Source: Rana temporaria (lineage: Eukaryota; Chordata; Amphibia; Anura; Ranidae). From it: a DNA stretch of 64,000 nt. How positions within the stretch are numbered: the stretch's first letter is position 1; the number at the start of each line of letters is the position of its first letter. Where the stretch lies: contig NC_053497.1 in NCBI RefSeq assembly GCF_905171775.1, positions 34,846,764 through 34,910,763 of the forward strand, written 5' to 3'. Made by a program: the position numbers and the translations under genes. Below, piece by piece: positions 23,920 to 38,963 of this stretch. The notes beneath the pieces are model-generated. The model worked only from the letters and a program-made list of their open reading frames with translations. It was not told the origin of the DNA and searched no databases.

Positions 23920-26900
23920 ATTAAAATCATTAACGGACATATTTATACTGTATTTCCAAGAACCTGAAAATACCTTTGTCACCCCTTCACCATGAAAACA
24001 TGGAGGGTCCCCTACTATCAACACCACCCTGGTAGACTGAGCTTATAATGAAAGAAGAAAGTAGAGGTTACGCAGAACATTCAACAGCTCAAGCAACCAA
24101 GTAATGTGCAAATCTGAGCTTTGCCTGCACCGCGTGACCTAATGCCGCCAGGTTCCCAAGCTCTTTTTTGGGTAATGATATTGCCCACTACATTAAAGGA
24201 CCAACAGGGAACTTGGGTGATAAAAAAAAAAAAAAAAGTATGTTCACCTTTACAGAAAATTTGTAAGGTGACCTTACACTGTACACCAACTGATCTGTGT
24301 TTTTTTTTTACTAAAGGCAAATCCACTTTGCACTACAAGTGAACTGCAAGTGAACTTGGAAGTGCAGTCGCTGTAGATCTGACATCCAAGGAAAATTTTT
24401 GCTTGCACATGATTGGATGATCGAAGTTAGCTTCCCCTCAGATCTTCAGCGACTGCACTTCCTTGTGCACTTGCAGTGCAAAGTGGATTTTTTTTAGTAA
24501 ACAACCCCCCCCATGTCACACTATTTTAATAAGAACAGTAATAATACATTAGAAACATGTTTAATATATAGGCAGTTTTTGCAGACCTCCTTTTGCCTGG
24601 CTATCATGTTGACCCTTCAACACTTACACGGAACAATCAAACAGCGGAACCTCAGATTGCGAGTAACGCGGTTAACGAGCACAGGATTTTTTTAAATACA
24701 AAACTCGGTTTGCGAGCCAGAGTCGAGCGGAAATGCCCGACAGCTTGGCTGACCTCGGGAACGGAGTCTTTCCGAGGTCAGCCGAGGTGTCCTCGGGCCT
24801 TTCTGGACATTTGAGGCTCTCCAGCGCCCCCTTACCTCTGGCTAAATGTGGCACTGCATGCCACTGAAGTCAATGCGAAACTAATCATTTTAGTTTCCAT
24901 TGACTTTGATATGCGAGTACAGGCAGTCCCCGAGTTATGAACGGGTTAGGGACTGTAGGTTTGTTCTTAAGTCGAATATGTTCGTAAGTCAGAACAGCAT
25001 GCGCAGAACGGCAGATACGTGGTTTTGTGATGTTCTGTTGAATGTGCCCGCCGTCGAAAAGTGGCCATGCAGGCTCCCGTTCGTAAATAGAAGTCGTTCG
25101 CAAGTCCGATGTTCGTAACTCTGGGACTCAGTGTACTTTGGATTACGAGCAATCTCCTGGAACGGATTATGCTCGTAATCCGAGGTTCCACTGTATATGG
25201 AATGGAGGAGCCATAAGTGCATATAAAACAGAAGCACAGCCACGCAACAAGTCGCGTCAAAAACTAGTTTTACATGAACTGATTTGTTAAAGTCAGGCAG
25301 GCAAAACCATGTAGGTCCTTTTAGGTCTCGAGTGGCAAAATCTATGCATTTTTTTTTTGCTCTCAGGCCTTAACCAAATTGCATCATATGTTTTTTTTCC
25401 CTATTTATTTTGTACTGGACCAGAATAATAAGGAGTGGAGCGCACAAAGTAAAAGAGTGAGGAGGGAAAAAAGTGACAAAGAGCTAGCTATTGGAATCAT
25501 CTGATATAATAGGCTACTAGATTAAATAGATTCCACCACTATATAGCCAGTATAAGTTCTGGGAAGAATAATGACTCCTTTACCACTATTAAAGAACCAT
25601 TTAAACTTGTGCCCTTGTTGATGAGCATCTTTACCCGTCAGTGATACATTTTTTCTAGGCATACATACCTATATATGCCACTCTGTCAGTCACCATATAC
25701 TTGTTGTGATTCACTCTGGAAAAGGGGATGTGTTTTTGCTCTGGCGATACAGGAACCACAAAAATTTTCTGGAAAACAAGGACAGATTTTAAACCATGGC
25801 ACAAAAAAGAAAAAAAAAAAAAAAGAAAAAGAAAAAAGGAAAGCAAGCTTTTTAACAGATGTTTTAGGAAAGAAAACTTCCAGCATATCAAACACTTAGC
25901 AAGGGTTATGTTATGATCAGCAACTCGTCCAGAGTATCCTTTGCATTTATTGAGAAAAATGCAAAGCATTCTGTAAATGGGGTCTGTGTCTAGCGAGGTG
26001 TCCCCTTTGATTACTATCAAGTACGGGCAACTACTACAGCGATTCTCTGCTTCCACAGCGATCCCACAGGTATGTAATATACAAACATACATGCCAAGCT
26101 GGGCCATGTAACTATGCAATAAAATGCATATGTGGAGTTCAGATTTAAATGACAAAGATGTAAACTGGCCCATAGCAGAAAAAAAATAAAAATAAAATAC
26201 GTGCTCAGGTTCATAGGGGGTGTAACTTAGTTATACGACGGCAGAGCAGCTTGCCTACGCCGGATCATGTACTCGGGGGGGGGGGGGGGGGGGGGGGGTG
26301 CTCGGGCCATGGCTGTACTAGGATTAGACACAGCACAAGCCAATAAGTGGGTGCCGGCCAATGGATGTCTGCCGGAACCCGCTGATCAGCGTAGAGAGAG
26401 GCTGGACATCCTTTCTTTCTCTGCAAAGCAGGGAATAAACGCCAAAATCACGTCCCTTAGCAAAAGCACCACACAAAAGTACAAAAACACTGGCTAGGCA
26501 CACACTTAACCTTTTGATCGCCCTAGATGTTTAACCCCTTCCCAGCCAGTGTCATTAATACAGTGACAGTGGGCCGGATTCACATACAGCCGCGTAAAAT
26601 TGTGCGGGCGTAACTTATCTGATTTACGTTACGCCTCCGCAACTTACACGGGCAAGTGCTGTATTCTCAAAGCACTTGCTCCGTAAGTTGTGGCTGCGTA
26701 GCGTAAATCGGCCGGCATAAGCCCGCCTAATTCAAAGTTGGATCAGGGGGGCGTGTTTTATGTAAAACTACTGTGACCCGACGTGATTGACGTTTTTGCG
26801 GAACGGCGCATGCGCCGTCCGTGGAATTTCCCAGTGTGCATTGCTTCAAAGTACGCTGCAAGGACGTCATTGGTTTCGACGTGAACGTAAAGGATGTCCA

Positions 26901-29900
26901 GCCCCATTTACGGACGACTTACGCAAACAGTGCAACTTTTTCAAATTTCGATACGGGAACGACGGCCATACTTAATATTGTTACGCCGCACTTATGCCTC
27001 ATATAGCAGGGGCAACTATACGCCGGGAAAAGCCTAACGTAAACGTCGTAACTTTACTGCGTCGGCCGCGCGTACGTTTGGGAATTTGCGTATCTAGCCA
27101 ATTTGCATACTAGACGCGGAATTCGACGGAAGCGGTCAAAAAAAAAAATGCAGTTAAGATCCGACGGCGTAAGAGACTTACGCCTGTCGGATCTAATGGA
27201 TATCTATGCGTAACTGATTCTAAGAATCAGGCGCATAGATACGACTGGTCGGATACGGACTTACGATGGCGTACATGGCGCTGCGCCGTTGTAAGTCCTT
27301 TCAGAATCTGGCCCAGTGTGTATTTTTAGCACTGTATTAGTGTCACTGGTTCCAGGGGAGGGCTGGCAGGGGGGGCAGGGTGGAAATCTCCCCACGGGCT
27401 GGTAACACTATGCACAGCCACCGGCCGCCACTACCAAATGCTGTTTTTGCAGAGCAGGAATATGCCTGCTGGAGCTCTGTTAACACAGGTCACAGCCTCT
27501 GCTCACCTCCCACTGTGCAACCGTGCCTGTGTCAGCTCCGAGGTAGATGGCTGCAGAGCTGACACTCATCTCACACATGGCTCAGCCTCAGCACACACCA
27601 GCTCTGACATCCCCTTCTCTCTCTGCACAGACGTGCGGACTCTGATGCAAGGGGGGCCTCTGTGCGGACTCTGATGCAAGGGGGGCCTCTGTGCGGACTC
27701 TGATGCAAGGGGGGCCTCTGTGCAGACTCTGATGCAAGGGGGGCCTCTGTGCAGACTCTGATGCAAGGGGGGCCTCTGTGCAGACTCTGATGCAAGGGGG
27801 GCCTCTGTGCAGACTCTGATGCAAGGGGGGCCTCTGTGCAGACTCTGATGCAAGGGGGGCCTCTGTGCAGACTCTGATGCAAGGGGGGCCTCTGTGCAGA
27901 CTCTGATGCAAGGGGGGCCTCTGTGCAGACTCTGATGCAAGGGGGGCCTCTGTGCAGACTCTGATGCAAGGGGGGCCTCTGTGCAGACTCTGATGCAAGG
28001 GGGGCCTCTGTGCAGACTCTGATGCAAGGGGGGCCTCTGTGCAGACTCTGATGCAAGGGGGGCCTCTGTGCAGACTCTGATGATCATGAAAAATCTTAGA
28101 CTGTTTTCCTCGATCCATCACTTTTCCACGCTCTATGGGCCACTTGACTGGACTTGCCCCCCAGGCCTAAGGCTGCCAGCCCTCCCCTGACTGGTTCCCA
28201 CGGTGTCAAAAGTGTCAGAATGTCCGCCACAATATAACAGTCCCGCTATAAGTCGCTGCTCGCCATCATTACTAGAATAAAATAAAAAAATCCAGTATAT
28301 AACCCATGGTTTGTAGACGCTATAACTTTTGCCCAAACCAATCCATATACGCTTATTGGGATTTTCCTTTTACCAAAAATATGTAGCAGAATGCATAATG
28401 GCCTAGGTTTATAAAGAAATTCGATTTTTTAATTGGATATGTTTTATAGCAGAAAGTAAAAAAATAATTATTGTTTTCAAAAACTGTCTTTTTTTTTTTT
28501 CTGCTATAAACAAAGACTGACGCAGTGGTGATTAAATACCACTAAAAGAAAGCTCTATTTAGGGAAAAAAATAGCATACATTTTATCCGAGTACATCATT
28601 GCATGACTGCGCAATTCTCAGTTAAAATTACGCAGTGCCGGATTGCAAAAAATGGCCTGGCCATGAAGGGAGGATAATTCTTCCGGAGGTCAATCGGTTA
28701 TAGCAAATAAGTCACACAAACAAAGGTGGTTGCTGCTTTATCAGTAGCACTCCTTGCTGTCACATTATAACTCCCTCCTCCCTTCCCAGGGTGACATACC
28801 ACTTCTACGTTGTAATGGGGCTTGCTACTATTCAGAGCAGCCAGGGAGCTCAAGAAGGGGAACATCGGTGGTTTCGAACTTGCCCAGCAGCTTATCAACA
28901 GTCGTACAGATACATATCTTTCATAAACTGCTTTCCTTAGATGATTATCGATTTCCGGCCAGAACCTGAAATACGAAAATAAAAAATTGTGCATCAATGT
29001 GGGGAAATCGAGGCAAAATTTACAAACTTCAAAACGTTAAGTCATTGCTAAACACAAAGTACGAAGACCAGAACATGCTTCTGTGATCATAGAGGAGCAA
29101 ACTTCCCCTTTGCAAGACACAGTGGGGTGGATTTACTAAAACTGGAGGATGCAAAATCTGGTGCATCTGTGCATAGAAACCAATCAGCTTCCAAGCTTTA
29201 TTGTCAAAGCTTAATTAAAAAATTTGAAGTTAGAAGCCGATTGGCTGTCATGCACAGATGCACCGAATTTTGCACTCTCCAGTTTTAGTAAATCAACCCC
29301 AGTAGTTCAAACTGGTAAAGTCATTCCGTGAACTGCTGGAGCCATCAAAAAATCAAAACACAACGTTGCTAATAAGGACTTTAGGTTACCTTAGAAAAAT
29401 ATTGGTTTTGATATAATGAAAAAAAAATGTTTTATATAAATTATATCCATCTATCTCTATCTTTGTTTTTATAGACAGATACCCACACAGAATCATTACC
29501 CAAAGTGGAATTTAAAATAATAATAATAAAAAAAAAAAAAAAAAAAAAGACGGGTAGACAGGCAGGGTTTTTATGACAGAAGAGACACTATTGGTCTTTC
29601 TGTCATAAATGCTTCTCCCTGGCTATCAGCTGTAATGTACGCTGAGCCACTCATGCGCTGTTCATACATGCGCGTACATTTACAGCACCCCCTCTGTTCC
29701 ATGATAATATGAATCCTCTGCACATGCACACGAGTGATGTCATCACAGACCGGCCATTCAAGTGGCAGAACAGACCAAGGAAGGAAGACCGCTGCACAGC
29801 CAGTGATTACCTGTGATGGTTTGTATGTCTGAAAAAAGAAGGCTGTTCTGCCAGAACTTGCGCCCCCCCCCCCCCCCTGCTGGTTTGAAAATGTTAAAGC

Positions 29901-30216
29901 GGAGGTTCACCCCAATTTGAAAGTCAGCGTTAAACACACAGGCTCAGTGTCTGTATTGAAAGTTCTTCTGAACCAGGCACTTCCTGGTTTGGCTCCCGCA
30001 GGAGTGGGCATGTCTCTTTGGCTGCAATGTCTCCTGGGAGAACAGCGTGACGCTGCCCAGGAGACGATTCTCTAGCCCACCAGAAGCACTCTCGCGTGAT
30101 TTTACACATCACATGACTCATGTAACGAGGGCGGATACAATTCCGCCATTATAACTGATGGGAAAAAAAGGTGAAAACGCCATTACACGTTACAGGTGTG
30201 ATGGCAACTGTGTAGT

Positions 30217-30300
<84 letters not shown>

Positions 30301-33300
30301 TTCCCTCGGAACCCCCGCTTTAAATAGGAAAAAGCATATGTAATATATTTCATATTTTAGAAATACCCTCTTAAAACATTTCGGAAATGAACACGCCAAG
30401 AAAATATGTAAACGACTAGGGATGCACCGAAATAAATCGTCCAAAAATAGGGTTATCTGCATTTTTCCAATAGAAAAAAAATGCAGATAATGGCATGATG
30501 CATCCCATCGACTTCAATGCCCCCTATTGACTGCAATGCAAAAATCATGTCCCATTGCCTTCAATGCAAAATCCTGCCCATTGACATCAATTGAAAAAAA
30601 AAAAACGAAAAACACCAAGACTTTTCTTAGATTGTCCATTTCGGTTTTGGACCAAGTGCATCCTGAATTTACAGTTTCAATTTCGGCGCACCACTATAAA
30701 CAACACCTTTGTTCTGTGTTTTATATGGTTTTCATTCATCCCTACAGCCAAATCAAAATGCTTAGAGGATTTCTGAACAGGACTGCATCCTCTTCCAGTC
30801 ATTTTGTGCAATAGTCTACTATCCACACCCTGTGTAATACTTCCAGAAGACCGCCATAATGGGAGGATCTCTCTTTGGAAGAGCTGCACAGCATACTTTG
30901 CACAGAGCGGTCCCATGTGTATAAAATTGCTGTATACAGATGTGTGGGAATCGCTGGCTTAGAGAAATAGAACAACTTTAGGATTATGTTCCCTGTAGCC
31001 AGGTGATTATACAATCAGGATTTCCGGCACCCAATCTTTGCTGGTTGGTACTCCAGTATTCTGGACATTCACATTTGGCTGGTTTGTACCTTTATGTAGC
31101 ATTACAAAACATTATGAAGACAATATTACCTCCTGGGTTCACTAAACTCCTCCGTGGGGGTATAATCCATAACCGAGATATAAACAAACTTCTTGGCATC
31201 ATCTATAACACTCAAAATGGCGTCAATGTCTTCCGTCCTTCCCTTTGCAGAAAGTGGTGGAGGGGAGCTCTGGTAGGAGGAAAGAGAAGCAAGGTCTTGT
31301 AAATTAAACTGGTAGACCTTATAATGTAAATGAATATGGTATGCTTTAGGAACTGGGTAGGAAAAGACAGAACCTCTCACGGTTTTCACTCTTTATTTAG
31401 GGTCAGCTTTGACATCAGCATTCCTAAGAAAAATAGGAGGTTCCTTTTGCTCACCTGCACTTCTCAAAAAAGCTAGTTGCATCCTCGGAGAGGTTTCCTT
31501 TTTGAAGTCACTGGGCCTGGCTGCAAATCCGAGACCCGACTTCACTTGCTGTATACTTGTTCCAGGCCAGTGACTTGTATGAAATAAAATGTGTGCAAAA
31601 AAAAAAAAAAAAAAACTTTAAAGCTGCACTCCAGGTATGATCTATTTTGCACACTTACATTGGTCCAGCTTGGCACAATATAAGTATGTATATATCCCAC
31701 ACCTGAGCGGTTGCTGGGGAAGCAGACAATACCTGTAGTAGTCAGTGCTCCTTCCCTGTGCCAAGGGCTTCCCCACTGCACACCGACCACATTGCTCGCT
31801 CTGCAAACAATTATAGAACACCTTGTGCTTTTAGCTATAAAATGCAAAGCATTCTTTAACTGGATGAAGTGGAGATCATAACGTCACCACCCCTCCTCTC
31901 CATGTTCTTTAAATCACAATGCTTTGTAAATAAACAACAAAAATAAAAAGTTATTTATGAATGGTAGTAGTGCCAAACAAGCGACCCCCGGTGGTCGGTG
32001 AGCAGAGGGAAAGCTGAGCGGGACCTGGAAGATTGCAGCTTTCACTGTAGGAGTTGACTCCTTCAGTGATTGTCAGCTTTTCCAGTGCCCCCCTTGGGTA
32101 TGAGCTATGCATACCTACTTACATTGTGCCTAGCTGGACCAATGTAAGTATGCAATAAAGATCATACCTGGAGTTCACCTGGTCTATATATTCATGTAGA
32201 AATACTCACCTCTCATTTCAAAAGAAATGCTGAACGTTTGTGCAGTACATATCAATTCCTTATCTCTACCATTCCTGCCTGTCAGCTCCTCCCCTGCTAG
32301 AAGCCCAATTTGTGATTGTGAAGCTCAGTTGCTACCTTCTCTCTCTGCTGCAAGTGCCTGAGCTCACAAGCCCCACTGCCCCTACATTGGTACTGACTGC
32401 ACAAAACAAAGGGCACATTAAAATGCATATAAAGAAACCATAATGCATAGTGCAGAGTTGGAGGAGGAGATGGTGACATCTGACAGCCCATTTTTGCTAG
32501 TGGAAGAGCTGTGGTTAGGGACCAAATAATCATTCATTCTGTACCAGGCAATTAGAATGCAAGTAGCACATACTGCACCCTATATGGGACTGACTGACAT
32601 CCCCAGTCGCTATACAAGTCATTATACCAGTTGACTTGACAAAAGGGGGAGAAGCCCCAAAAAGGAAATGCCATAAATTCCGCAAGCCACCTGGAAATAA
32701 ATAGTAATCAGGGAAACTGTGTTGCAAATAGTCACCCCCAACCTGCTCCACTCCAAGATAAAGAGTTACCCTCTTTACCAGAAAATTTGACCCTTGCAGG
32801 TCTGAAATCGCCCTAGCAAGCAAGCTTTCCAAACATTCAAATAAACCAACAGCGTCTGGTGCCCTGGTAGGCATGCTCATGTCACAGCTACTTCCTCTGC
32901 CCAACGTACGTTTCGTCATACGAGACGTCATCACTGGAGCAACTGGAATCAGACTTGGGAGAGACCTATGGTCTCAGTACGATTTCAGCGTTTTTGCTTC
33001 TGATAGATTGGTGCAGTGAAGCAGCAGGTCCATGCGAGTACCCCGTATAGAGGCTTTTTGTTCAATACATTTGTGGATTTAAAAAAAACAATATCACACT
33101 ATTTAGCCTTCTTTCTTATTAGATGTGTATGAGTAAACAGTGCTAAAGGGCAGTCCAGGATCCCACAGCAATCATTGAACCCAGAGGTGGTTCATATGCG
33201 TGGTTTGACCAAACTTAAAGCGGTAGTTCACCCCCCCCCCCCCCCGACACGATTTTACCATCGAGACAGGCATTGTAGCGCGAGCTACAGTATGCCTGTC

Positions 33301-35186
33301 CCGATTTTTTTAACCCCGGACTCACCTTGTAATCGGAGATCGTATTTTTCGGCTCCCGCGGGGAATGGGCGTGCCTATGGAGAGGGAGGATGATTGACGG
33401 CCGGCCCTGGCACGTCACTCTCCCCGAAGACAGCCGGAGTAGGTCTCGGCTCTTCACGGCGCCTGCGCACAGGCTATGCGCACGCGTCGTGAAGACCAAG
33501 CCTATTTCGGCTATTTCCGGAGAAGCGTGACGCGCCAGAGCCGGCCGTCAATCATCCTCCGTCTCCATAGGCACGCCCATTCCCCGGTATCTTCGATCTA
33601 CGCGTACAAGGTGAGTACGGGGGTAAAAAATTCGGGACAGGCATACTGTAGCTCGCGCTACAATGCCTGATTTTATGGTAAAAGAAAAAAAAATATTTTT
33701 TTTTCGTCGATAGGGTGAACCCCCGCTTTAAATAGGAGGTCACACGCTCAGAGGTGAGCGGCTATGGGGGGGGCACCAGAGTGTGGATCACCTCTACAAA
33801 AGGATCTATTTTAGGTTTGATAAGGACTTAATGTTACACTGACCCATGAGACCTAGGGCCAGTGTAATCACCATTTTTTGCACTATGGCACTTTATTTTC
33901 ACAATTTGTCACTTTATATCATTCAGGATTCACTAAAATGAATTTATGATTTAATCCTGTTGATTTACTGTGCATTTGATTATCTCAATCATGTCAGTTT
34001 GGATTATGTGATTTTGTATTTCTACACTTCAGCATTATATAGCACCATAGTGATTTTTTTATATGGATTTTGCATGAGAGTTCTCTATACACTATAGAAG
34101 TATATTGCACTATTGTCACCTTATTTATCCACTGCTGTTTAAACAGTGTTTATATCATGTTGATAGTGTTTAGTTAAGAAACATCATAAGACCCTCCCTA
34201 AGCTCAAAAAAAAAAAAAAAAAAAAAAAAAAACACAACACAGTATAATTTAACCATTTCAGCCATTTTGTGAGACCAGAGTGAGTAGCAGCGTACTTGTA
34301 TTTAGCGCGTCACTTGCCACAAGTTGTGGATTGTCCACAATGCAAGCAATTACATTTTTGTAATATATTTTTAATGTTTTTTCATCATTTGCCATCATTT
34401 TTGAGAAAAAAAAAAAAGTGGTCACCTTTAAAAACTCTTATGAACAAAATAATACGGCTAAACGCCGGTACCGCGGTTTGCTTTCAGAAAAACTAGGTTA
34501 AACGCAACTGCATATAAACGGCAATAAACGAGACTGTGTACATGGTCACATTGGATAACATTGAATGTGTTCAGGGGCAGTTGAAAAAAAGTGTCCAACT
34601 GCCTCTCAACTCGAGTTTAACCACTTAAGACCCGGACCAATATGCAGGTTAAGGACCTTGCACCTTGGTGATTCGGCACTGCGTCGCTTTAACTGACAAT
34701 TGCGCGGTCGTGCGATGTGGCTCCCAAACAAAATTAGCGTCCTTTTTTCCCACAAATAGAGCTTTCTTTTGGTGGTATTTGATCACCGCTGCGGTTTTTA
34801 TTTTTTGCGCTATAAACAAAAATAGAGCGACAATAAAAAAAAAAAAAATGCAATATTTTTTACTTTTTGCTATAATAAATATCCCCAAAAAAGATTGATT
34901 TTTTTTCATGACTACAACATTATGGCGGACACATCGGACAATTTCGACACATTTTTGGGACCATTGTCATTTTCACAGCAAAAAGTGCTATAAAAATGCA
35001 TTGATTACTGTGAAAATTACAATTGCAGTTTAGGAGTTAACCAATAGGGGGCGCTGTAGGGGTTAAGTGTGACCTCATATGTGTTTCTAACTGTAGGGGG
35101 GCGGGGCTGGACGTGTGATCGTCTTTCCCTATATCAGGGAACAGATGATCAGTGACACTGCCGCTGTAAATAACGGGGAAGGTGTG

Positions 35187-35217
<31 letters not shown>

Positions 35218-36899
35218 CTCTCCCTGTTCTTCAGCTCCTGTGACCGATTGCGGGACACCAGCGGCGATCGGGTCCACGGGTCCTGTGGTCACGGAGCTTT
35301 GGACCGAGTCGCCAAGGCTGGGCACTTAAAGGCGACGTACCTGTACGTGCCTGTGCCCAACCGTGCCATTCTGCTGACGTCCTTAAGTGGTTATCAGCGT
35401 CTCGTGTACATGGGGCCTTAGGACAATACTGCTCAACACACATACCAGACACTTTGTTGTGGAGAAAAAGCCATATGGATCAAAACTCAAGCAAATAGTA
35501 AAACGACATCACTTACAGAGAGATAGACAAACGTCTGTGTATTGTTCACAGTCATTTCCATAGGTGTGTCCTTATTATAAAGGGTCGAAAACTTGTCTGG
35601 CCATGGAGAAGGAATGGTGGCATTGGGTGTCCCAAGTGTCCAGTAGACATCAAAAATTTTCTCCAAATCTTGGGCTAGACAGCTGCAGTTATAGACAGAC
35701 GATCCCAATTCCTTCACCTGTATTAGACAGAGAACATCAAAATCCTTCCTACAATCACTGAGACAACAGAGTATAATCTAGAGCAGGTTGTAAACATTCT
35801 ACCAATTGGATCTAAAACTTGCCCCTGCACATCTTTGCAGTTCTTATGAGAATAGTTAAAAGGAAACCATAAGAAGATATACCATATTGATATATAGAAT
35901 TTAACAAGTGATGGCGCCAAACAAACACAAAATGCAGTTAAACAAATTCCAGAAAAAGCTGCACCTTTTTCAAGTGAACTAATCACCCATAAATATATTA
36001 AAACAAAACAAAAGTACAAAGGACGGCGCCAATTCATAAAAATATGTGAAAAAACATATAATCAAATCACACATGAATAACTATAAATTCCTGGAAGTAA
36101 AAGTCCACACACCAAAAAGTAGAAAAGGAGTTCCATGCAAGTTTTCTGTCATGGACCTTGGAATGCAGAAGTGTTCCTCCTTGAAAGCTGTTACACAGTG
36201 GGGGGTCTTCTTCCCTGTCTTAAAGCTCCAGGCGGCTCCATTGTTCTGTGTCTGGCTATTGTGTACATTGATTGCCCCCTGGGGCTTCTGTCTCATTACA
36301 CATAACAGTCCCTCCATTCAAGCTATCGGACCAATCCCTGCTGACTCATTTTCAAGTCCTCATTTGCATGGCTAAGGAGGACCTGAAGGAGGACTACATG
36401 TACTTTACAATTGACCAATAGGAAAGCGATTGTTGGGGGCGGGATGTTCCAAATTCTGGTTAAAAGAGTGTTGTGTACTTCCAATAAAGGTCTTCCTGTT
36501 TGAACTTACATACAGCCTGCCTGGGGTTTGTTCTAATGGATTACGAACAGCACATAGCTGTAGTTCAGATCCCGGAGCCTTGGATGACCGAACCATCAGA
36601 CGTTGCGATCTGAAAGCTGACTCACTAGTAGCAGAGGAGTGTCGGGAGAACGGAAGCGAGCGAGCAAGGGTCTCGTTACATTTTCAATCTAGCAAGTTTG
36701 TTTCTTCCCACGTGAGTTTTGGTGAAGCAATTCAGATCACCCTTTTTTTTTTGCTGTGTGGACTTTTACTTCCAGGAATTTACAATTATTCATGTATGAG
36801 GTAATCATATAGGTGTTCACATATTTGTATGAACGCCATCTTTTATACTTTGTTTTAATAGATACACCATATTGTTTAAAGTATTGAGATGCCTGCCTT

Positions 36900-36934
<35 letters not shown>

Positions 36935-38921
36935 TAATGGCAACTCTTCTGGGAAGGCTGTCCACAATTTTTTGGAGTGTGTCTATGGGAATGTTTGACC
37001 ATAATTCCAGAAGAGCATTTGTGAGGTCAGGCACTGGTGGACGAGAAGGCCTGGCTCCAGTCCAATTCATTCTAAAGTTGTTCTATCGGGTTGGGGTCAG
37101 GCCAGTAAAGTTACCCCACCCCAAAACGTGTCCATCTAGGTCTTTATGGACAGAACTTCCTTTTTAAAAGAGGAATTAAACCCCCAAACTTCAGCCTCGA
37201 AAACCTTAATGACTTGATAGGATCTGCAAAGAGGAGTGGGACAAAATCCCTCCTGAGATGTGTACAAACCTGGTGGCCAACTACAAGAAATGTCTGACCT
37301 CGTATTGCCAACAAGGGTTTTGCCAGCAAGTACTAAGTCCTGTTCTATGAAGGGGTCAAATACTTATTTCACCGATTAAAATGGAAATTAAAATGTATAA
37401 CTTTTTTAAAAGCGTTTTTCTGGATTGTTTTGTTGTCATTCTGTCTCTCACCGTTAAAATAAACCTACCATTAAATTTATAGACTGATCATTTGTAAGCG
37501 GGCAAACATACAAAATCAGCAGGGGATCAAATACCCTTTTCCCTCACTGTACCAATATTGGCTTAACATTCACTTTGCTGGGTGTACAGCCTCTACCCCC
37601 TTGGCAATCAATCCCATGGCATCTTACTTGTGTTAATGATCTCCAGTCCATGTTGGCACTGCCAATATACAAGTGCTTGCCATCCACTACCCAGAATTTT
37701 GTGTGCAGTACACCGTTCGTCAGATGGGGCAAGTCAACAACTCTAACCTCGCCTCCTAGGACAGAATTAAAAAAAAAAAAAGTAGTGTTATAATAAAAGA
37801 AATCAGAGAGTAAGTTAAAAAGGAAAGAAAATGCAGAGTATACAGACACTCACTGCTAAGAAAATACATTGACCCCGCATCTCTCCATGAAGAGTACCTG
37901 TCACGAACCATTCCTATTACAAGGGATGTTTACATTCCTTGTAATAGGAATAAAAGTGATAAGAAAAAAAAAAAAAAAAGAAGGGTAAAAATAAAATAAA
38001 TTAAGCAAATTAAAAAAAAACTTAAAGAGGGGGTTCACCCTAAAAAAAATTTTTTAGCATTAAATTAAGCATAGTAGCACGAGCTACAGTATGCCTTTAT
38101 TTTTTTATTTTTGCCCCGTACTCACTGTTTAATCCTATAGTGAAGATTCAGACTCCCCACGGGGAATGGGCGTTCCTATCCAGAGGGAAGATGATTGACG
38201 GCCGTCTTTGGCGCGTCACGCTTCCCGGAAATAGCCGAAATAGGATTTGGCTCTTCACGGCGCCTGCGCCTAGTCTGTGCGCAGGCGCCGTATAGCGCCA
38301 TGAAGAGCCGAGACCTACTCCGGCTATCTTCGGGGAGCGTGACGTGCCATAGCCGGCCGTCAACCATCTTCCCTCTGGATAGGAACGCCCATTCCCCGCG
38401 GGGAGTCTGAATCTTCACTATAGGATTAAACAGCAAGTACGGGGCAAAAAAATAAAATAAAGGCATACTGTAGCTCGCGCTACTATGCTTAATTTAATGC
38501 TAGAATGTTGTTATTGAGGGTGAACCACCGCTTTAAATTTTATTTTTACACTTTTTTTTTTTTTAAACACCCCTATCCCCAGTAGCTCGCGCTCAGAAGC
38601 GAACACACACGTAAGTAAAACATATGTAAATGCCGTTCAAACCATACATGTGAGGTATCGCCGCGTGTATTAGAGCGCCAGCAAAAATTCTAGCACTAGA
38701 CCTCCCCTGTAACTCTAAACTGGTAACCTGTAAAAATAAGCGACGCCTATGGAGATTTTTAAGTACTAAAGTTTGGCACCATTCCATGAGTGTGCGCAAT
38801 TTTAAAGCGCGAGATGTTAGGTATCTATTTACTCGACGTAACTTCATCTTTCACATTATACAAAAAAATTGGGCTAACTTTACTGGTTTGTTATTTTTTA
38901 ATTCATGAAACCACTTCCCCC

Positions 38922-38963
<42 letters not shown>

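Noticed and set aside
27566..28121. Minus-strand open frames of 161-177 codons
   Set aside because: They are produced by a 29-base minisatellite with no stop in any frame. The three frames give the same peptide cycle.
36430..36804. 124-codon plus-strand frame
   Set aside because: It crosses the end of the solo LTR and its duplication. LTRs are not coding here and no domain is visible.
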